64,000 nucleotides of DNA, from assembly GCA_028551475.1 (NCBI GenBank), contig CM052357.1, positions 10,835,931-10,899,930 on the forward strand, written 5' to 3'. Under the pieces are notes generated by a model. The model saw only the letters and a list, made by a program, of their open reading frames with translations, was not told the DNA's origin and made no database searches. The translations under genes were made by a program, and so were the position numbers. Below, in pieces: positions 1 to 12,665 of this stretch (its first letter is position 1; every line of letters starts with the position of its first letter). This DNA comes from Casuarina equisetifolia (Eukaryota > Streptophyta > Magnoliopsida > Fagales > Casuarinaceae).

Positions 1-92
1 ATCAATTTGAACCCTTTAATGGTTTTTGCTAGAATGACATATTTTCCCAGAAAACCCATAAATACCTATGCTAAAGGAATAATTTTGTGCAG

Positions 93-250
93 ATATGATT
101 GAAGAATTAGGTTCTAAATATATGGGCAAATGGCATTTCGATGAGAATGGAGAAAAGAGATTTAAGAAATTTATTAGAAGAGGGAAAAGTTCAAACTCTA
201 ACCTTCCATGTGATAGAACTTTTGAATGTCACCATGTTCCTAGTGTTTAG
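93..250 (+). CDS. Possible terminal exon of an unrecognised gene
   Basis: After a T-rich stretch ending in an AG acceptor (91-92) there is an open frame of about 51 codons ending in TAG at 248-250. The frame is also open upstream of the ATG at 95, so it could be the last exon of a gene that starts outside the window. The peptide is basic and polar, with a lysine/arginine-rich centre and two cysteines near the end. I do not recognise the family. Composition is more codon-like than the AT-rich sequence that follows, which is the only other support. Confidence 0.25.
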
Positions 251-2161
251 ATAATTAATTATGCTTCATATCATAAATCTTGAGTCCAACATTTTTTGGT
301 ATACAAAGAGTACATGTAGAACAAGTTTTACACTAAAAAGTAACATTCTTAAAATAAAATTTAAATAAAAGAATAACTATTTAACTTTTAAATTAAATCT
401 TTAAACCCTTCTAATACAATTATTAATTTTTGTGTTGTTATGCACAGAATTAGGTTATTCTTAATCCGGCCAGAGAAGGATAACAGAGGCTTTCGCAATC
501 ATCGAGAAAATTCGAGCTTAACGTAATCTTTACATACTAATATATTATTACTAGAGATTAGAGAACAGATAATCAAGTGGCGAATCCCTTTACCGACCAG
601 ATTGGATCTGGTTCCTCAGATTTCGGCCTCATGAACCATTTCGAGATCCATTATGCGTACAAATATAGTCATGATTCCCCCACGACCCTTCTCTATGCTT
701 GAAGTGAGAGTCACAAAATAGAAAGCTATAGAAAAGCAAGGCAAAGCTCTCACTATTGGACTAAACATCTCCTTTCTAGAATGTTGGTGTGCTGCTTTTT
801 CTATACAACTCGCAGCCAGTCATCGGCAAGTGAAAAATGAATGGCCATGGAAAAATATAGAAGTCCAAATCAATGGCCTAACGCGTCACTTATAAGTCAA
901 TTTTTTTATTTTTCTTAATATGATAAAATAAGACAAGACAAATAATTATTGGAAGACGGAGTGGGTGTCGAGAAAGTCAGCTGTTCGTGTAATTTTGTGC
1001 ATATAAAGTAGCATTTTCGCAACGGAAAATGACGGAGAGAAGAATATTGAATATCGTCCAATTGCTAATTTAAAAGCACGTCATCTCCATCATCATCATA
1101 AGCGTGGCTATTATTATTTGCCAATCAGATACCTTTTAGTTGTTTGTATACCATCTATAGTTATCAAGTCAAACGTCCGAGCTCTAGGCCTTTGATAAAA
1201 CAGCATTCATTCAAATGTACCCTATTAGGCTTCTTGCTTGTGTTATCTCAAAGCATTTACAAATTTCATAAGGTAAGATTTATAAAAAGTATGTTATTCA
1301 ACCAAAAAGTCAATTATTTAACTTAAAAGTGACTTCAAAATTAATAAAACTCATTATCATAAATTTAATTATCGTGATAAAGTAGTGAGTTGCGATACAT
1401 GGATATTAAGTTTTACATTACTAAAGAGTATATTTTAATATAATAATGAATTTTACCAATTTTTGAATTAAATAATAAACTTTTTTAATATAATATTAGG
1501 GTCATAATCTATCTTAATAATTTTATATATTTTCATTAATTAGAGTTCACACATTAAAGAATATATTAAACTTTTTTCATATGATAATAAATTCTACCAA
1601 CTATTTAGTTGACTTTTAAATTAAATAATAATTTTTTTAACAAAGATTAATTACCAATGCAAAGATAAACATAACCTAGAGAAGAAAATCAATCAAAATC
1701 TAAAAGAAGAATGTCGGTGCTGCAAAAAGATGACTGATTTTAAGTAATGTCCATGTATGAAGTGCTCGCAGTCTAAGATATACAATAAGCATTGAAAATG
1801 TAACAAGTTTTATCACACACCTTCCATCCAGTTAAATCCAGGAAGCTCAATAGAATAAGGTTTATCACTGCAGGTGATAACGAGAGATGGCGCGATTTCG
1901 TAAGTCCCACTTTTGGATATAACCATAACCAATGGTAGGGATACTTCAACAACCAACCGCAAAGTTTCAGTTTAGAATAAAAATAAGTTGAGAATAGTTT
2001 TTACACCTATATTTAAGGAGTGGGTCGGGTTGACCGCGATAGAATTAATAAAATGCGAATTATTGAGAGAATGGGGATGGGTCGTGTTCCATGTGCAGAC
2101 GTGTTTCTTAAAATCAAAGCTGAAAATTGCGAATGTATTCTAAATACCGACACAAGCGCAG
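251..2161. other. Intergenic, no gene recognised
   Basis: AT-rich spacer between the possible exon at the left edge and the first Copia element. Open frames here are short (about 60 codons at most) and have no recognisable motif. Nothing further can be supported. Confidence 0.5.
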
Positions 2162-2166
2162 GTTAT

Positions 2167-2373
2167 TGTTGAAATATGTACATAAGTTAGTGTTGGCCCG
2201 TTAGTTAGCTAGCGGGCCTATTAGTCTTGTTTTGAATTCACATTTAAGTGTAGAAAGATTGTACGGATTGGTTACACAGTTTTATGAGAATGTAAGATTG
2301 TACTGGGCAAACTTTCCACATATCTCAGTTTCTGCATTTTGTGTTTTCTCTATTTCATGTTGTTTTCTCAATA
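2167..2373 (+). repeat. 5' LTR of the Copia element
   Basis: 207-bp LTR matching 7440-7666. It contains a short palindrome, GGCCCG (2195-2200) pairing with CGGGCC (2213-2218) around a 12-base loop. The partner in the 3' LTR carries one mismatch. The boundary at 2373 was set by the adjoining primer-binding site and the target duplication. Confidence 0.93.
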
Positions 2374-2856
2374 TGGTATCACAGAGCAGGTTGGGATGAT
2401 AGCTTTCTTCATCCTCTTCCTGGATAAACTTCTGCTTCCAAAGGTACTTCCTTTTTCTTCGTTGTTCCTATCAAGGTTATTTTTGGGAATGCACCTTAGT
2501 TGTCAGTAAGATATTTCCATACATGTTGTGTTTTAGCTTATATCTTACTGCGTTTTACCTTGGGAGACGTACGTTGATTGACATTTCACCAACCTAACAA
2601 GCTTTTTTACTGTTTCACCCTGCACCTTTCAGAACTATTCCACTGTTTCAGCTAAAATGGCCTCTTCTCCTCCTCGGAACCCCAATCCAAACTAGATTCC
2701 ATCTCATATCAACCCATATAGAGACCCTTATTATCTTTCAGCAATAAATGTCCCTGAAATTCCTTTGTTACGGATGTGTTGAAGGACGAAACTAACTATG
2801 AACTATGGGGTAACCAAATGCGGAATCATTTGATATCCAAAAACAAATAGGGCTTC

Positions 2857-3702
2857 ATGGATGGTAAATTTCCCCGTCCAAAGGTGGACCTTGAAAAACA
2901 GCAAGCATGGGATATTTGTTGCTCTGCAGTTCAGACGTGGTTTGAGAAATCTGTCTCCCATGAGCTTGCAATTTTTGTGTCTCGCATGAAGGATCTCAAA
3001 GTTGTTTGGGAAGCTTTTATGACCCGTTTTGGAAGCCTCACAGCCACCCAACGTTACAACCAGTGTCAACAACAAGTTGATAACAGGATGCAAGGCCAAA
3101 CCGTGACAGAATATTATACAAAGCTTAGCAATCTGTGGCTGGAAATTGACACGGTTGAACCTCCAATACGCTGCCATTGCGGAAACTGTTCTTGCCGGGT
3201 AAATGAACGAGCAAATGCAAGAGTTGAAGAGCATCAAACCATGGATTTTTTACTGAACAAGTTTCGAAATTACAGAACTAACATTCTATCCAAGGAGCCG
3301 TTACCCACTACTGATGCAGCTTTTAATTTGGCCAAAGAAGATGAATATCAGGGACGAATGAAAGATATTGGGATTGTAGAGCATGGGAATGTGCTAGCCG
3401 TTACTTCGTCGGGACACTCTGGACAATCTCCCACACAAAATAAAAGAACTGACTCCAAAGGGCGAACCATTTGTGCTCACTGCCACAAATCCAATCACTC
3501 TAAAGAGCAATGCTACCAAATCATTGGTTACTCGCCTGGTTGGACTCCAAAAGGGAAAGGGAAAAGGAACTCCGGTGACTCCGGTGGCCAAATTCTTCAA
3601 ATAGGAGCTGTTGGAAGTGATGGAAACTCACCCAAATTCTTGGTCCCTATAAGCATCTCACCGACAGACCTTTTTTGGGGGCAGCCCAGGCAGCACGGGT
3701 AG
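2857..3702 (+). pseudogene. Copia gag (UBN2-type) remnant with CCHC zinc knuckle
   Basis: An open frame of 281 codons resembling the gag polypeptide of plant Copia elements: a helical UBN2-like region, then a zinc knuckle of the form C-x2-C-x4-H-x4-C near residues 207-220. An upstream ATG at 2657 opens a frame that stops after about a dozen codons, and another stop precedes 2857, so the authentic N-terminus is separated from this frame. The 3' end runs into a G-rich block of short repeats (3680-3725, GCACGGGTA-like units) that looks foreign to gag. No intact Gag is predicted. Confidence 0.85.
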
Positions 3703-4079
3703 CACGGGTAGGCCGGGTAGCACACACAGGCCAGGCAAATTAATTTGCCCGTTTTAAGTGGACAGCAAGTGAAGGGGGCCCACTCCAGCTTTTTCTCTCT
3801 AGCTCATGGGTTGCAGCCGCAAGCCTATTCCTTTTTTGGGCCGCATGTCCCCTACGTGTATTATCTTGGAGCAAGCAAGCTAGTGCCCATGATAGGAGGA
3901 CCTCCTCACAACATGCTGAGCCCACCTCCTTTTGGATCTCTTTCACAGACTTCGGACCATCAACAGGCAGGGGCCCAAAGTCAGCTTGGAAACTCATCTT
4001 TTGTAGGAAATATGATGAATCTTGGAGGTGCTTTTAATCTCAGCCAGCTTCAGAATACCTTGCCTTCCTAACCTTTTGG

Positions 4080-7000
4080 GAATTATGAAGGTATGGTGCC
4101 CTTACAAAATTCAATTGTCCATGGATTGTAGATTCAAGAGCAAGGGACCATGTCACGTGCAATTTAAGATCTTTATATTCTTATTATGCATGCGCACCTC
4201 AATTGTTGCCTATTAAGTTGCCTCATGATTCTTATATTTATGCCACTCATATTGGACATGCACTACCTACCTAATTAATTCATTTGACTCGTGTCATTTT
4301 TATTCCTAGCTTAAAATTTAATTTGCTTTCAGTTAAGAAGCTCACCTCTGATTGCAACTGCATTGTCATATTTTTCAACAATTTTTGCATTTTTTAGGAC
4401 TGTACGACTAGGTAAGTGATCGGACTAGGTAAAACAGTATGAGGGCTTTATTTTTTACAACCCACTCTTAGTGAACTACCTTATTGTATTACACGTTTTT
4501 TGAACAATGTCCATTCCACTTTCTCTCATGTAAATGTGAACAATTTGTGTAATAACGATGCTAGTTCCAATTATATTTTATGGCATAAACGTTTGGGACA
4601 TAGTTTTCAAAAATGTTATTTTCCTTTTGGAAAACATGTCAAAAGTCTTAAATTCTTTTCTTGTTCTATTTGCCCTTTAGTAAAACAGACCCGATCTATT
4701 TTTCACAACATCAAAATTTTACTAATGCCGTTTTCGACCTTGTGCACATGGACTTATGGGGACCTCACAAGGAACCCAACTATGATAAGTCACGTTATTT
4801 TTTGACAATCGTTGATGATTTTTCATGGGTGACTTGGACTTTTCTTTTACACTTTAAAGATCAAGTTTTTCCCATTATTCAATCATTTGTTTTTATGGTA
4901 AAAAAAATCAGCATGGAGTTTTAGTTAAGCGCATTCGCTCTACAATGGAACATAATTTTTTTCCGTTGCATATTCATCTTTTTTAGCATCTAATGGCAGA
5001 TTTCACGAGAGTTCTTATGTGTACACTCCTCAGTAGAATTGGATAGTGGAACGTAAGCATTGACATTTATTAGATGTTGCACGAGCTTTGATGTTTCAAG
5101 CTCATATTCCTTCACATTTTTTGGGAGAATGCATATTAGCTACCATACACATCATTAATTGATTACCTAGTGTTCAACTTAGGAATCGGTCACCTTGTGA
5201 ACTGCTATATGGAAAACCACCTTCACTAGATCACTTGCGTGTTTTTAGATGTAGATGTTATGCAACTGATTTATAGCCTAAAGATAAATTCTCTCCCAGA
5301 GCCATAGCATGTATGTTTCTTGGTTATCCTTCTTCACAAAAAGGATACAAAGTTTATGATCCAGTTAATAAGAAAATATTTGTGAGTCGTGCTGTCGTTT
5401 TCTATAAGTATGATTTTCCTTTTGCCTTAAATCAATCTTCAGATCTCCTTTATGATCCACCTTCGGATCAAGCTTTACTAGTTTCGGACATTACTCAGGC
5501 ATGCGATCCGATGCCTATCTCACCCAAGATTCTTTCAGACACATCATGAACTCCATCTGAGGATTCATCCCCAGAAGCACATCCTTCTCCCTCAGGTATG
5601 AGCCCTGAACCCATTGGTACTGATAATCTTGAACCACATACTTAGCCTTCTAGGGCAATCCCAGAATCCTCTCCTATCTAGTTAGCACCACCCCTTCAGC
5701 GGTCATCACGTCCCACACGTCCTCCCATTTGGACTGTTGATTATGTATGTTCGACCACCTCCATAGGGTCAAACAGTCGTTATCCTATATCTGAGCATGT
5801 TTCCCTAGATCATTTTTATCCACATTACAAAAGTTTCATTGCTTTAATCTCCACCATAGTTGAACCAGAATCATATCATTAGACACTTAAGGACAACCAT
5901 TGGGTTAATACTATGGATAGAGAATTGACGGCCTTAGGGGCCAATCGTACATGGGATGTTGTGACACTTCTACCTAGTCACCGAGCCATAGGATGTAAGT
6001 GGGTATATAAGGTCAAGTACCGAGCAGATGGTACTATTGAGAGATATAAGGCCCGTTTAGTGGCTAAAGGGTACACACAACGAAAAGGCATAGATTATGA
6101 TGAAACCTTTTCACCAGTGGTGAAATCTGTAATTGTGAGATCTGTTATGAGCATTGCATCAATTAAGAGTTGGTGCCTTCATCAATTGGACGTGTAAAAT
6201 GCTTTCTTACATGGAGACTTAATGAAAGAGGTTTACATGTAACTTCCACGTGATTTTCCACCTCAGGGGGAATGATCAGTGTGTCGCTTAAGGAAATCAT
6301 TATATGGTTTGAAATAGGCCTTGAGGCAATGGTATGCTAAATTCGCAGAGGCACTCCTTGCAAGGGGCTTCCATCAGTCACTTCATGATTATGCCTTGCT
6401 CACCAGATGGACTAAGGATTCATTCATTATTCTTTTGTTTTATGTTGATGACATTTTGATGACAGGTAATAATCTTGTAGTTATTTTAAAGCTTAAGAGA
6501 TACTTGCATTCAGTATTCCACATGAAAGACCTTGGACAATGCAAATATTTTTTAGGGAGAGAGATAACCCACTCTCCAAAGGGCATTTACCTTAGCCAGC
6601 GCAAGTATGCATTAGAGCTAGTATCAGAAGCTGGACTTGGAGGATTAAAACCAGTTGTTACACCTTTGGAGCATAATGTAAAGTTGACCACTTTAAAGTA
6701 TGATGAAGGAGACCTTAATAGGCGAGATGATCCCCTTCTGAAGGACTATGGACCATATCAAACACTGATTGGTAGACTCTTGTACTTGACTTATACTAGG
6801 CCAGATATTTGTTTCATTGTTCAGCACCTGAGCCAATTTACCCATGCATCGAAGCAATCACACATGGATGCCATTATAAGATTGTTAAAGTACATTAAGG
6901 GGACACCAGGACTTGGACTTTTTTTCTCTTTGCTTCTTCGAAGTTAAAGCTTGCAGCTTATTGTGATTCAGATTATGTAACTTGTCCTATGTTTAGAAAA

Positions 7001-7432
7001 TGCATAATTGGATATTATGTGAAATTAGGGGATTCCCTGATTTCTTGGTTGGCAAAAAAACAGCCAACTGTGTCACGTTCCTCAGCTGAGTTAGAATATC
7101 GAGTTATGGGATACACTGTTTATGAGATCATTTGGCTTTTAAGGTTGTTTTTGGACCTAAGGATAAGCATTTCTCGACCTATCCCACTATTATGTGATAA
7201 TGAAGCGGTTGAGCACATAGCGACCAATCCGATCTTTCATAAGCGAACAAAACACATTGAAGTGGATTGTCACTTTATACGTGAGAAGATTCAAAAGGGA
7301 ATTATAAGAACATGTCACATTAGTACGCGGGAACAGCCTGCGGACTTATTTACCAAAGCTTTGTGTAGTCCACAACATAATCATTTATTGTCCAAGCTTG
7401 GAGTTTTTAATTTGTATAAACCTCCAGCTTGA
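4080..7432 (+). pseudogene. Copia pol remnant (protease, integrase, reverse transcriptase, RNase H)
   Basis: Frames in order: a protease active-site remnant near 4125 where the usual D-S-G-A reads D-S-R-A; GAG-pre-integrase with WHKRLGH (about 4580); integrase core with H-M-D-L-W-G-P and IVDDFS (4740-4830); reverse transcriptase with [10 protein letters not shown] and [10 protein letters not shown] (5990-6080) and the catalytic YVDD (about 6441); RNase H ending in DLFTKAL (about 7345). In-frame stops and frame changes occur between nearly all of these blocks, for example around 4920, 5270, 6195 and 6945. The order integrase before reverse transcriptase identifies Copia rather than Gypsy. Confidence 0.9.
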
Positions 7433-7439
7433 AAGGGAG

Positions 7440-7666
7440 TGTTGAAATATGTATTATGTAGTGGGCTTTGTTCATAAGTTAGTGTTGGCCTGTTAGTTAG
7501 CTAGCGGGCCCCTTAGTTTTGTTTTGAATTCGCATTTAAGTGTAGAAAGATTGTATAGATTGGTTACACAGTTTTATGAAAATGCAAGATTGCTGTTGGG
7601 CAAACTTCCCACAGATCTCGGTTTTTGCATTTTGTGTTTTCTCTATTTCATGTTGTTTTCTCAATA
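7440..7666 (+). repeat. 3' LTR of the Copia element
   Basis: 227-bp LTR starting TGTTG directly after the polypurine tract and ending CAATA before the GTTAT target duplication. It is 20 bp longer than the 5' copy because of an extra segment near its start (about 7454-7473). Confidence 0.93.
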
Positions 7667-8014
7667 GTTATCGATACATTTTATGAGTTGTAGCAAATTT
7701 TGTTGTATAGAATTACAACGAGTACTGATTTTCAAGGCATCATTATAAATAAACTACTTTATAAGTTTATATTTTAATAATATGGAATAATTTTATTCTA
7801 GTTTTAACATATTTTTTCATTGCAATAGTCTAACTTGGACCATATTGTAGTACTACTTTCATTATATAGATTTTAACCTATATCTATAAGAGTGTTAAAG
7901 AAGATATAATGTTATCAAACTCAATTCTTTTACAAAAATTAATACAAAAAAAAGGATGTTTGCAATAGGTAAATTACTTTATAAACTTATACTTTAACAA
8001 TGGTCCATTTAGTC

Positions 8015-8055
8015 AAGGTTTGAATCCTCTTTCCCCTCCTCCGTGTGTGTGAGTT
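8015..8055 (+). mobile_element. SINE fragment (B-box part)
   Basis: A GGTTTGAATCC B-box (8017-8027) followed by a C/T-rich stretch and GTGTGTGTGAG. The same arrangement follows the B-box of the complete SINE at 55954-56077. No A-box or tail is visible, so this is at most a fragment. Confidence 0.4.
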
Positions 8056-8784
8056 GACAAAGTGGCTATTAATCACGACGTCAGAGGTTCAAGCTTTCTT
8101 CTAGCGAAATCACTTTGTTACTTAACCAACTAGTTTAGTGATGATCCCAACCATGAGATTTAAAATTTGACACTTATGTGTGAATTGTAATATTCAAAAA
8201 TTAAAAATTTATTTTTAAAAAATACTTTAATAATGAAGAATATCTCTACATTAGTTTTTTTAGGCATATCTTAATCCCGTCACCAATAGATCAAGAGCCC
8301 ACACAGAAAAAATAAAAATAAAAATCCGCTACACTAATTTTAACATTGAACTCTAATGTTCACTCTAATGTTTGGACTTGAAGGCCGGCTTAAGCTCCGC
8401 CAATCAGGTCATAGAGCTGAAGCCCGTCAAAGCTTTTCCAAACTCAAGCCCCTGTTGGAGAACTGGAATTAGCAGGATCCACATTCTTGTTGTCCATATT
8501 GTATCCACTGCGGACCCAAAACCAAAGGGCCGAATAACAGGTTTTGCTACCTCCACCCTCCAAGAGATTAAGCTCAAGCTCAACCTCAGCCCAATCAAGT
8601 ATCCTCTCTGGACAGGACTGCGCTCACCGCTTGTTGAAGCCCATCGAAAATGGCTTTCTCAGATCATCCTCATGTGACAAAAACATTCGTGGATCCCTCG
8701 TCTTCCTTCAAAGTTTCAGTACCATCCCTCCGATCTCACACCAAACTCCACTCGCGGCCACTAGCAAAAACAAAAGTTCATTAA

Positions 8785-8823
<39 letters not shown>

Positions 8824-11800
8824 GAGCTTCCTCCTCGGTGCGAAGATTGAGTCAGAGGTAGGCTTTCTAATTCATTGACATAGGCGAGGAATTTTACGTG
8901 CCAAGATTTTGATGAATTGCTGCTTTGCATTCTAATATTCTGTTATTTGTTAATTATCTATTATCAATGTGTCACGGGCATGTTAAGAATTAGTTAGAAT
9001 CAATCATCAATCTTGAACCCATGGATGCGCTCTCCCTGTTCCTTCCTCTCTGGCTCTCTCGAGTTCTAGGGGAGAATGACTCCAGACAATCTAAATCTTC
9101 TCTCAAATCATCTAAAATCCGTCCTCAAACAGCCAGATCTGCCCGCCATTCCTTACATGCCTCAGATCCGGTCAAGGACGAATCTGACCTGACATAATGC
9201 CATTAGTAACCCGTCTCTGGGCATTAATTAGAATAACTTTCGTATGATTCTCGAAATTTATCTATGCGCACATCCTTTCTTGGTACCATCGTACGCCCAC
9301 TCCAAGCGTCACCAACCGTACGCCCGATGGTAAACATGATGATAACTGAAAATTGTACGATAAGCAAATTTAATGGGCCTTATCTAACCATTTTGGTTGG
9401 CTTCATGTTTCGTGATGCTATACATTTTGAGTTTCTTTTAGCCTGGTATTAAACCCTCCATGAATGGCTGCTTTATTCATGTGAGGTCAGTTAAAGGTGG
9501 GTGAAGCAGTTGTTTGTAGTAGAAATAACCTAGGAAGATGATATGTTTTCGCTAGACTTGAGGAATGCTCTTTGTTTTGAGCATGGAATTCTATCTTTTT
9601 GGTGAGGGTAAGTGCACTCTTTAGGTATTTGTCCATTTTGCCAAACAAATGAACAGTGATTTCATTGCAGTAATGTGTCTTGGAGTAGTAAATGCATTTT
9701 GCAGTATACAGATGCACCAGCCATCGATAATTTCTATGAGTACTAGCAGATGTCAAGTTGAAAAATGTCATTTCATCGAGTAGGGTTGGTCTAGTCTACT
9801 GATACATTGACTGGCATACTATTAAGTGCTGTGTGGGTGTGAGACTTGTCCCTGCCAATCTTGGGGTCTAGGGATGTGGGTTAGGCTTGATGTATTTGCT
9901 TTGCCTTGTCTTACACCTTAGGGTAAAGCCTTGTCATACATGGCATGTTTTACAGGGTCATTTTCATCCAACTGACATAGAACAAATGGACAAAATATTA
10001 TTCTTCTTTTTGCTCTGCCTTACGTATTCTTCTTTTGCATTTAGTTAAGATTTTATGCGCTTCCACTTTTGTTCTTCCCTCTTCCCATGTTATTGTGTTC
10101 GATTTTGTGATGGCTCCAACATTCTTGCCTTGCTTTTTAACTTTTTTCTTTTTTGCCTTTTTAATTTGAGAATGGATGCATAGAATCTTCATTTTAAAAG
10201 ACAAACGAACTGAAATTTTCTTTACCTCCATCAGTATTCTGTTTCTTCCGTTTGTTTTTCTTTTGGACCTTACTGTAGGATTGCTTGAGTACTTTTGAGG
10301 GGGGCAGAAGTGGAGAAGTTGTGCTGTTTTCATGTTGTTGTTTTTAGGGGTTTCTGGTTGAGTGAGGTTTCTTGCATGGTATGCTTCATACTTGATATTT
10401 GCATTGTTAAGCCCAACTGATAGAATTTAGGTGGGCTGCTGTCAGCTCACTGCCTTTTCATTTGCCCATTTGGTTCCCATATGCCTTGAAGATGTCTGCA
10501 TGTATTCAGAACTCCCCATTAAAGTGCTTGCTCTTGGTAACCTGTGGCTCTGGGTGATACAGTTAAGAGAAAGCAAAGTTAGGCTCAAGCTAAGGTTTTG
10601 CTTGTTAGCATTGTGGTGTTAGTTTGTTTTCAGTCGCCAGTTTGAAGTGGTTCCCTTGGCCAAGGGGGAAAGCCTTTATGAGAGATATCTGCTGATATTG
10701 CGTGAAAAGCTTAAGCATGGTGGCGCCATCATTATATATTAATTAATGCAGATAAATTAATTTTTGAATAATTAATAACTGAAACTTATTATAAGTCTTT
10801 TTCTTTTTCTTTTTTCTTTTTTCTTTTTTCTTTTTTCTTTTTTTTCCCTGTTGTTTCCTTTTCTTTGTCTTCAAGCAATGAACGACTGTTGAATATAATC
10901 TTTTCTTTTTGACATTACATAGACCTCTACTTAAACCGCTTGCCGTCGTGAAGTAGAATCGAAGTGAATGACATCAGGAAAGCAAGTGAATTATAAGCAT
11001 GGATACACCAATCGTGGCTCAGGTAATTGAGTGACTCCGCATGATTCTTATCATCGTCATCCACATGATTCCACATGCACCATAAATTGAAGGGTAGCGA
11101 ATTCATTCTTATGGTATATTGAGTTGAGAAATATGGCATCATACCTAATCCAAAACCTGTCATATTACAGATTTATTATATGTTGTAGGATAATTACATT
11201 ATTGTCCTGTCCCAAGAAGCTACAGATCACACAAAAAATCAAAGAGAAGCCAGAAACAAAAAAAAAAAAAAAGGGCGCATGAGAAGGAACGATAAGCCAT
11301 AGATATGACATCGTGGGGGAAAGGAAAAAACTCAATTTTTGTTATAGAAGTATTTCATGAAGAGAGTGTTGTACCCGGATTCAGTGACATTCACGGCATT
11401 ATGCCTGGAGATAGAATGACGTGGTGGGATCGAATCGTGCTCAAGGGAGCACCAGAATGTGAAATTGACATTACCATTGGACGTACAATTGATGACGCTT
11501 GGATTGGGGCAGAGATTTTCGTTTAGTAAGCGAGCACTCAACGCATCCCTGATTTGAATGGAATCGATGAACTGGAAGAGGGCATTGCTATCTGCCCAAA
11601 TTACGTTTAGTGCGCCATTGCAAGATCCCTGAGAGAGAAAAAAGGGGGAGCCATACCCAAATTAGTTGTAAAGCAAGCACATAAACGTAATACGACTGCC
11701 GGCCACAACGAAAAAGGAAACGAAAAAATAAAACACTTCGTTTCTTGAAGCTCATCGCCTACTCTCACTAACCGCCTCTCGCGCCCACATCAACCTACCA
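8056..11800. other. No recognised gene; possible untranslated exon near 8640-8857
   Basis: Nothing coding is recognised across this 3.7-kb stretch. Around 8640-8857 the sequence looks like a plant 5' leader: C/T- and A-rich, with a (GA)n run at about 8789-8821, followed by a possible donor site (GAG|GTAGGC at about 8857). No downstream coding exon could be linked to it. An open frame at 11305-11526 (73 codons) has no family motif. A pentamer/hexamer CTTTTT-type run lies at about 10797-10848. Confidence 0.35.
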
Positions 11801-11843
11801 GATCTCACTCCGTTTGGATGCCAAGAAAATGCCTCAAAACTAC

Positions 11844-11850
11844 TATAAAA
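11844..11850 (+). promoter_or_regulatory. Candidate TATA box for the COG1 transcript
   Basis: TATAAAA sits just upstream of sequence with plant 5' leader character, about 1.8 kb before the COG1 start codon. A leader intron is implied, because an acceptor-like site (T-rich, ending GCAAG) lies at 13670, 12 bases before the preferred ATG. Position and spacing are the only evidence. Confidence 0.3.
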
Positions 11851-12559
11851 GGAGAGATTTTCAGTGCTTGTGGCTCTGTTTTTTTTTTTTTTTTCCCGCT
11901 TTTTGATGTGGGAGGGAGGCCTAATTTCTTTCTCTTTTAGGTGATCTATAGCTAGTAACTTATTAGTTGGATTGACCCGTTTACGTTCCAGATCAAATGA
12001 TAAGAAAAAATTGGTTTGAATGTGCTATTCTCTTTTCCTTTTCTTCAATTTCTCATTATCGAAACTGGCATTTAGTGGGTTTACGTCTATAGGTGTTTAC
12101 TCATCGTTGCTATAGTTTCAAAGTTGGAATTGTAGTCTGAGTCTTGTTGTTTATGTATTGAAGTTTTCGAAGTATATTTTTTTCCTTCATTTTCTGTCAC
12201 TCAAACTTGGATCTGGGGTTTATGTAATCATTTTTCTTTTTCATTGTTGCGGCATAGAAGCTGATACCTATTGCAGGCAAATCTGATTGTATTTTCATCG
12301 TTTCATTGGATTTATGTTAGTTTAAATTATTTTGCTTAGTTACCTTTTGCATCTTTTAAATCTGCAGATTCAGTTCCATTTATGAGTTCTTGGCGTCTGT
12401 TTGGCCCTTGAAAGTTCAGAGAGCGTGAATTGCTTTCCGTTACCTTGCTAGAGTTTTTGAAGCTCAGAAATCTCCTAAATCCTGTGCTGTGAAGTTTTCA
12501 GTCTCCTTCATTCATCTAAGAACTCTACGGCTTCTTCTTGTTTGCGGCACTGTAATTTC

Positions 12560-12665
12560 CTTTCTCTTTTTTAATCAGGGTGGTGGGGGGATTTGGGGGG
12601 AGAGGGGGCTAGACTCAAACACTTGCCGCTCAGGTGGGAGTCCCCTTGGCTCCACTGGGCTGTCG
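12560..12665 (-). mobile_element. tRNA-derived SINE-like element
   Basis: Read on the minus strand, an A-box-like AGCCCAGTGG (about 12652-12661) is followed about 30 bases later by a B-box-like GTTTGAGTC (about 12612-12621), then a pyrimidine-rich block and a short A-run. This is the same layout as the better preserved SINE at 55954-56077. No clear target duplication is visible. It sits in the presumed leader intron of COG1. Confidence 0.5.

Larger units (their letters stand above)
2162..7671 (+). mobile_element. Ty1/copia LTR retrotransposon, structurally complete but coding-defective
   Basis: The element runs from 2167 to 7666 between 5-bp direct target duplications GTTAT (2162-2166 and 7667-7671). 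The LTRs start TGTTG and end CAATA. The primer-binding site TGGTATCA, complementary to initiator-methionine tRNA, begins at 2374 directly after the 5' LTR, and a polypurine tract GAAAGGGAG (7431-7439) directly precedes the 3' LTR. Inside, in Copia order, are gag with a CCHC zinc knuckle, a protease remnant, GAG-pre-integrase, integrase, reverse transcriptase and RNase H. Many stops and frameshifts break pol, and the LTRs differ at roughly 15 positions plus a 20-bp indel, so this is an old, non-autonomous insertion. Confidence 0.95.

Noticed and set aside
8372-8825. Overlapping frames of 93-101 codons around a (GA)n run
   Set aside because: Frames run into the GA microsatellite and disagree with each other. 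The region looks like an untranslated leader rather than coding sequence.
11305-11526. 73-codon frame with a plausible composition
   Set aside because: No family motif, no link to neighbouring exons, and an antisense frame of similar length. Left as unsupported.
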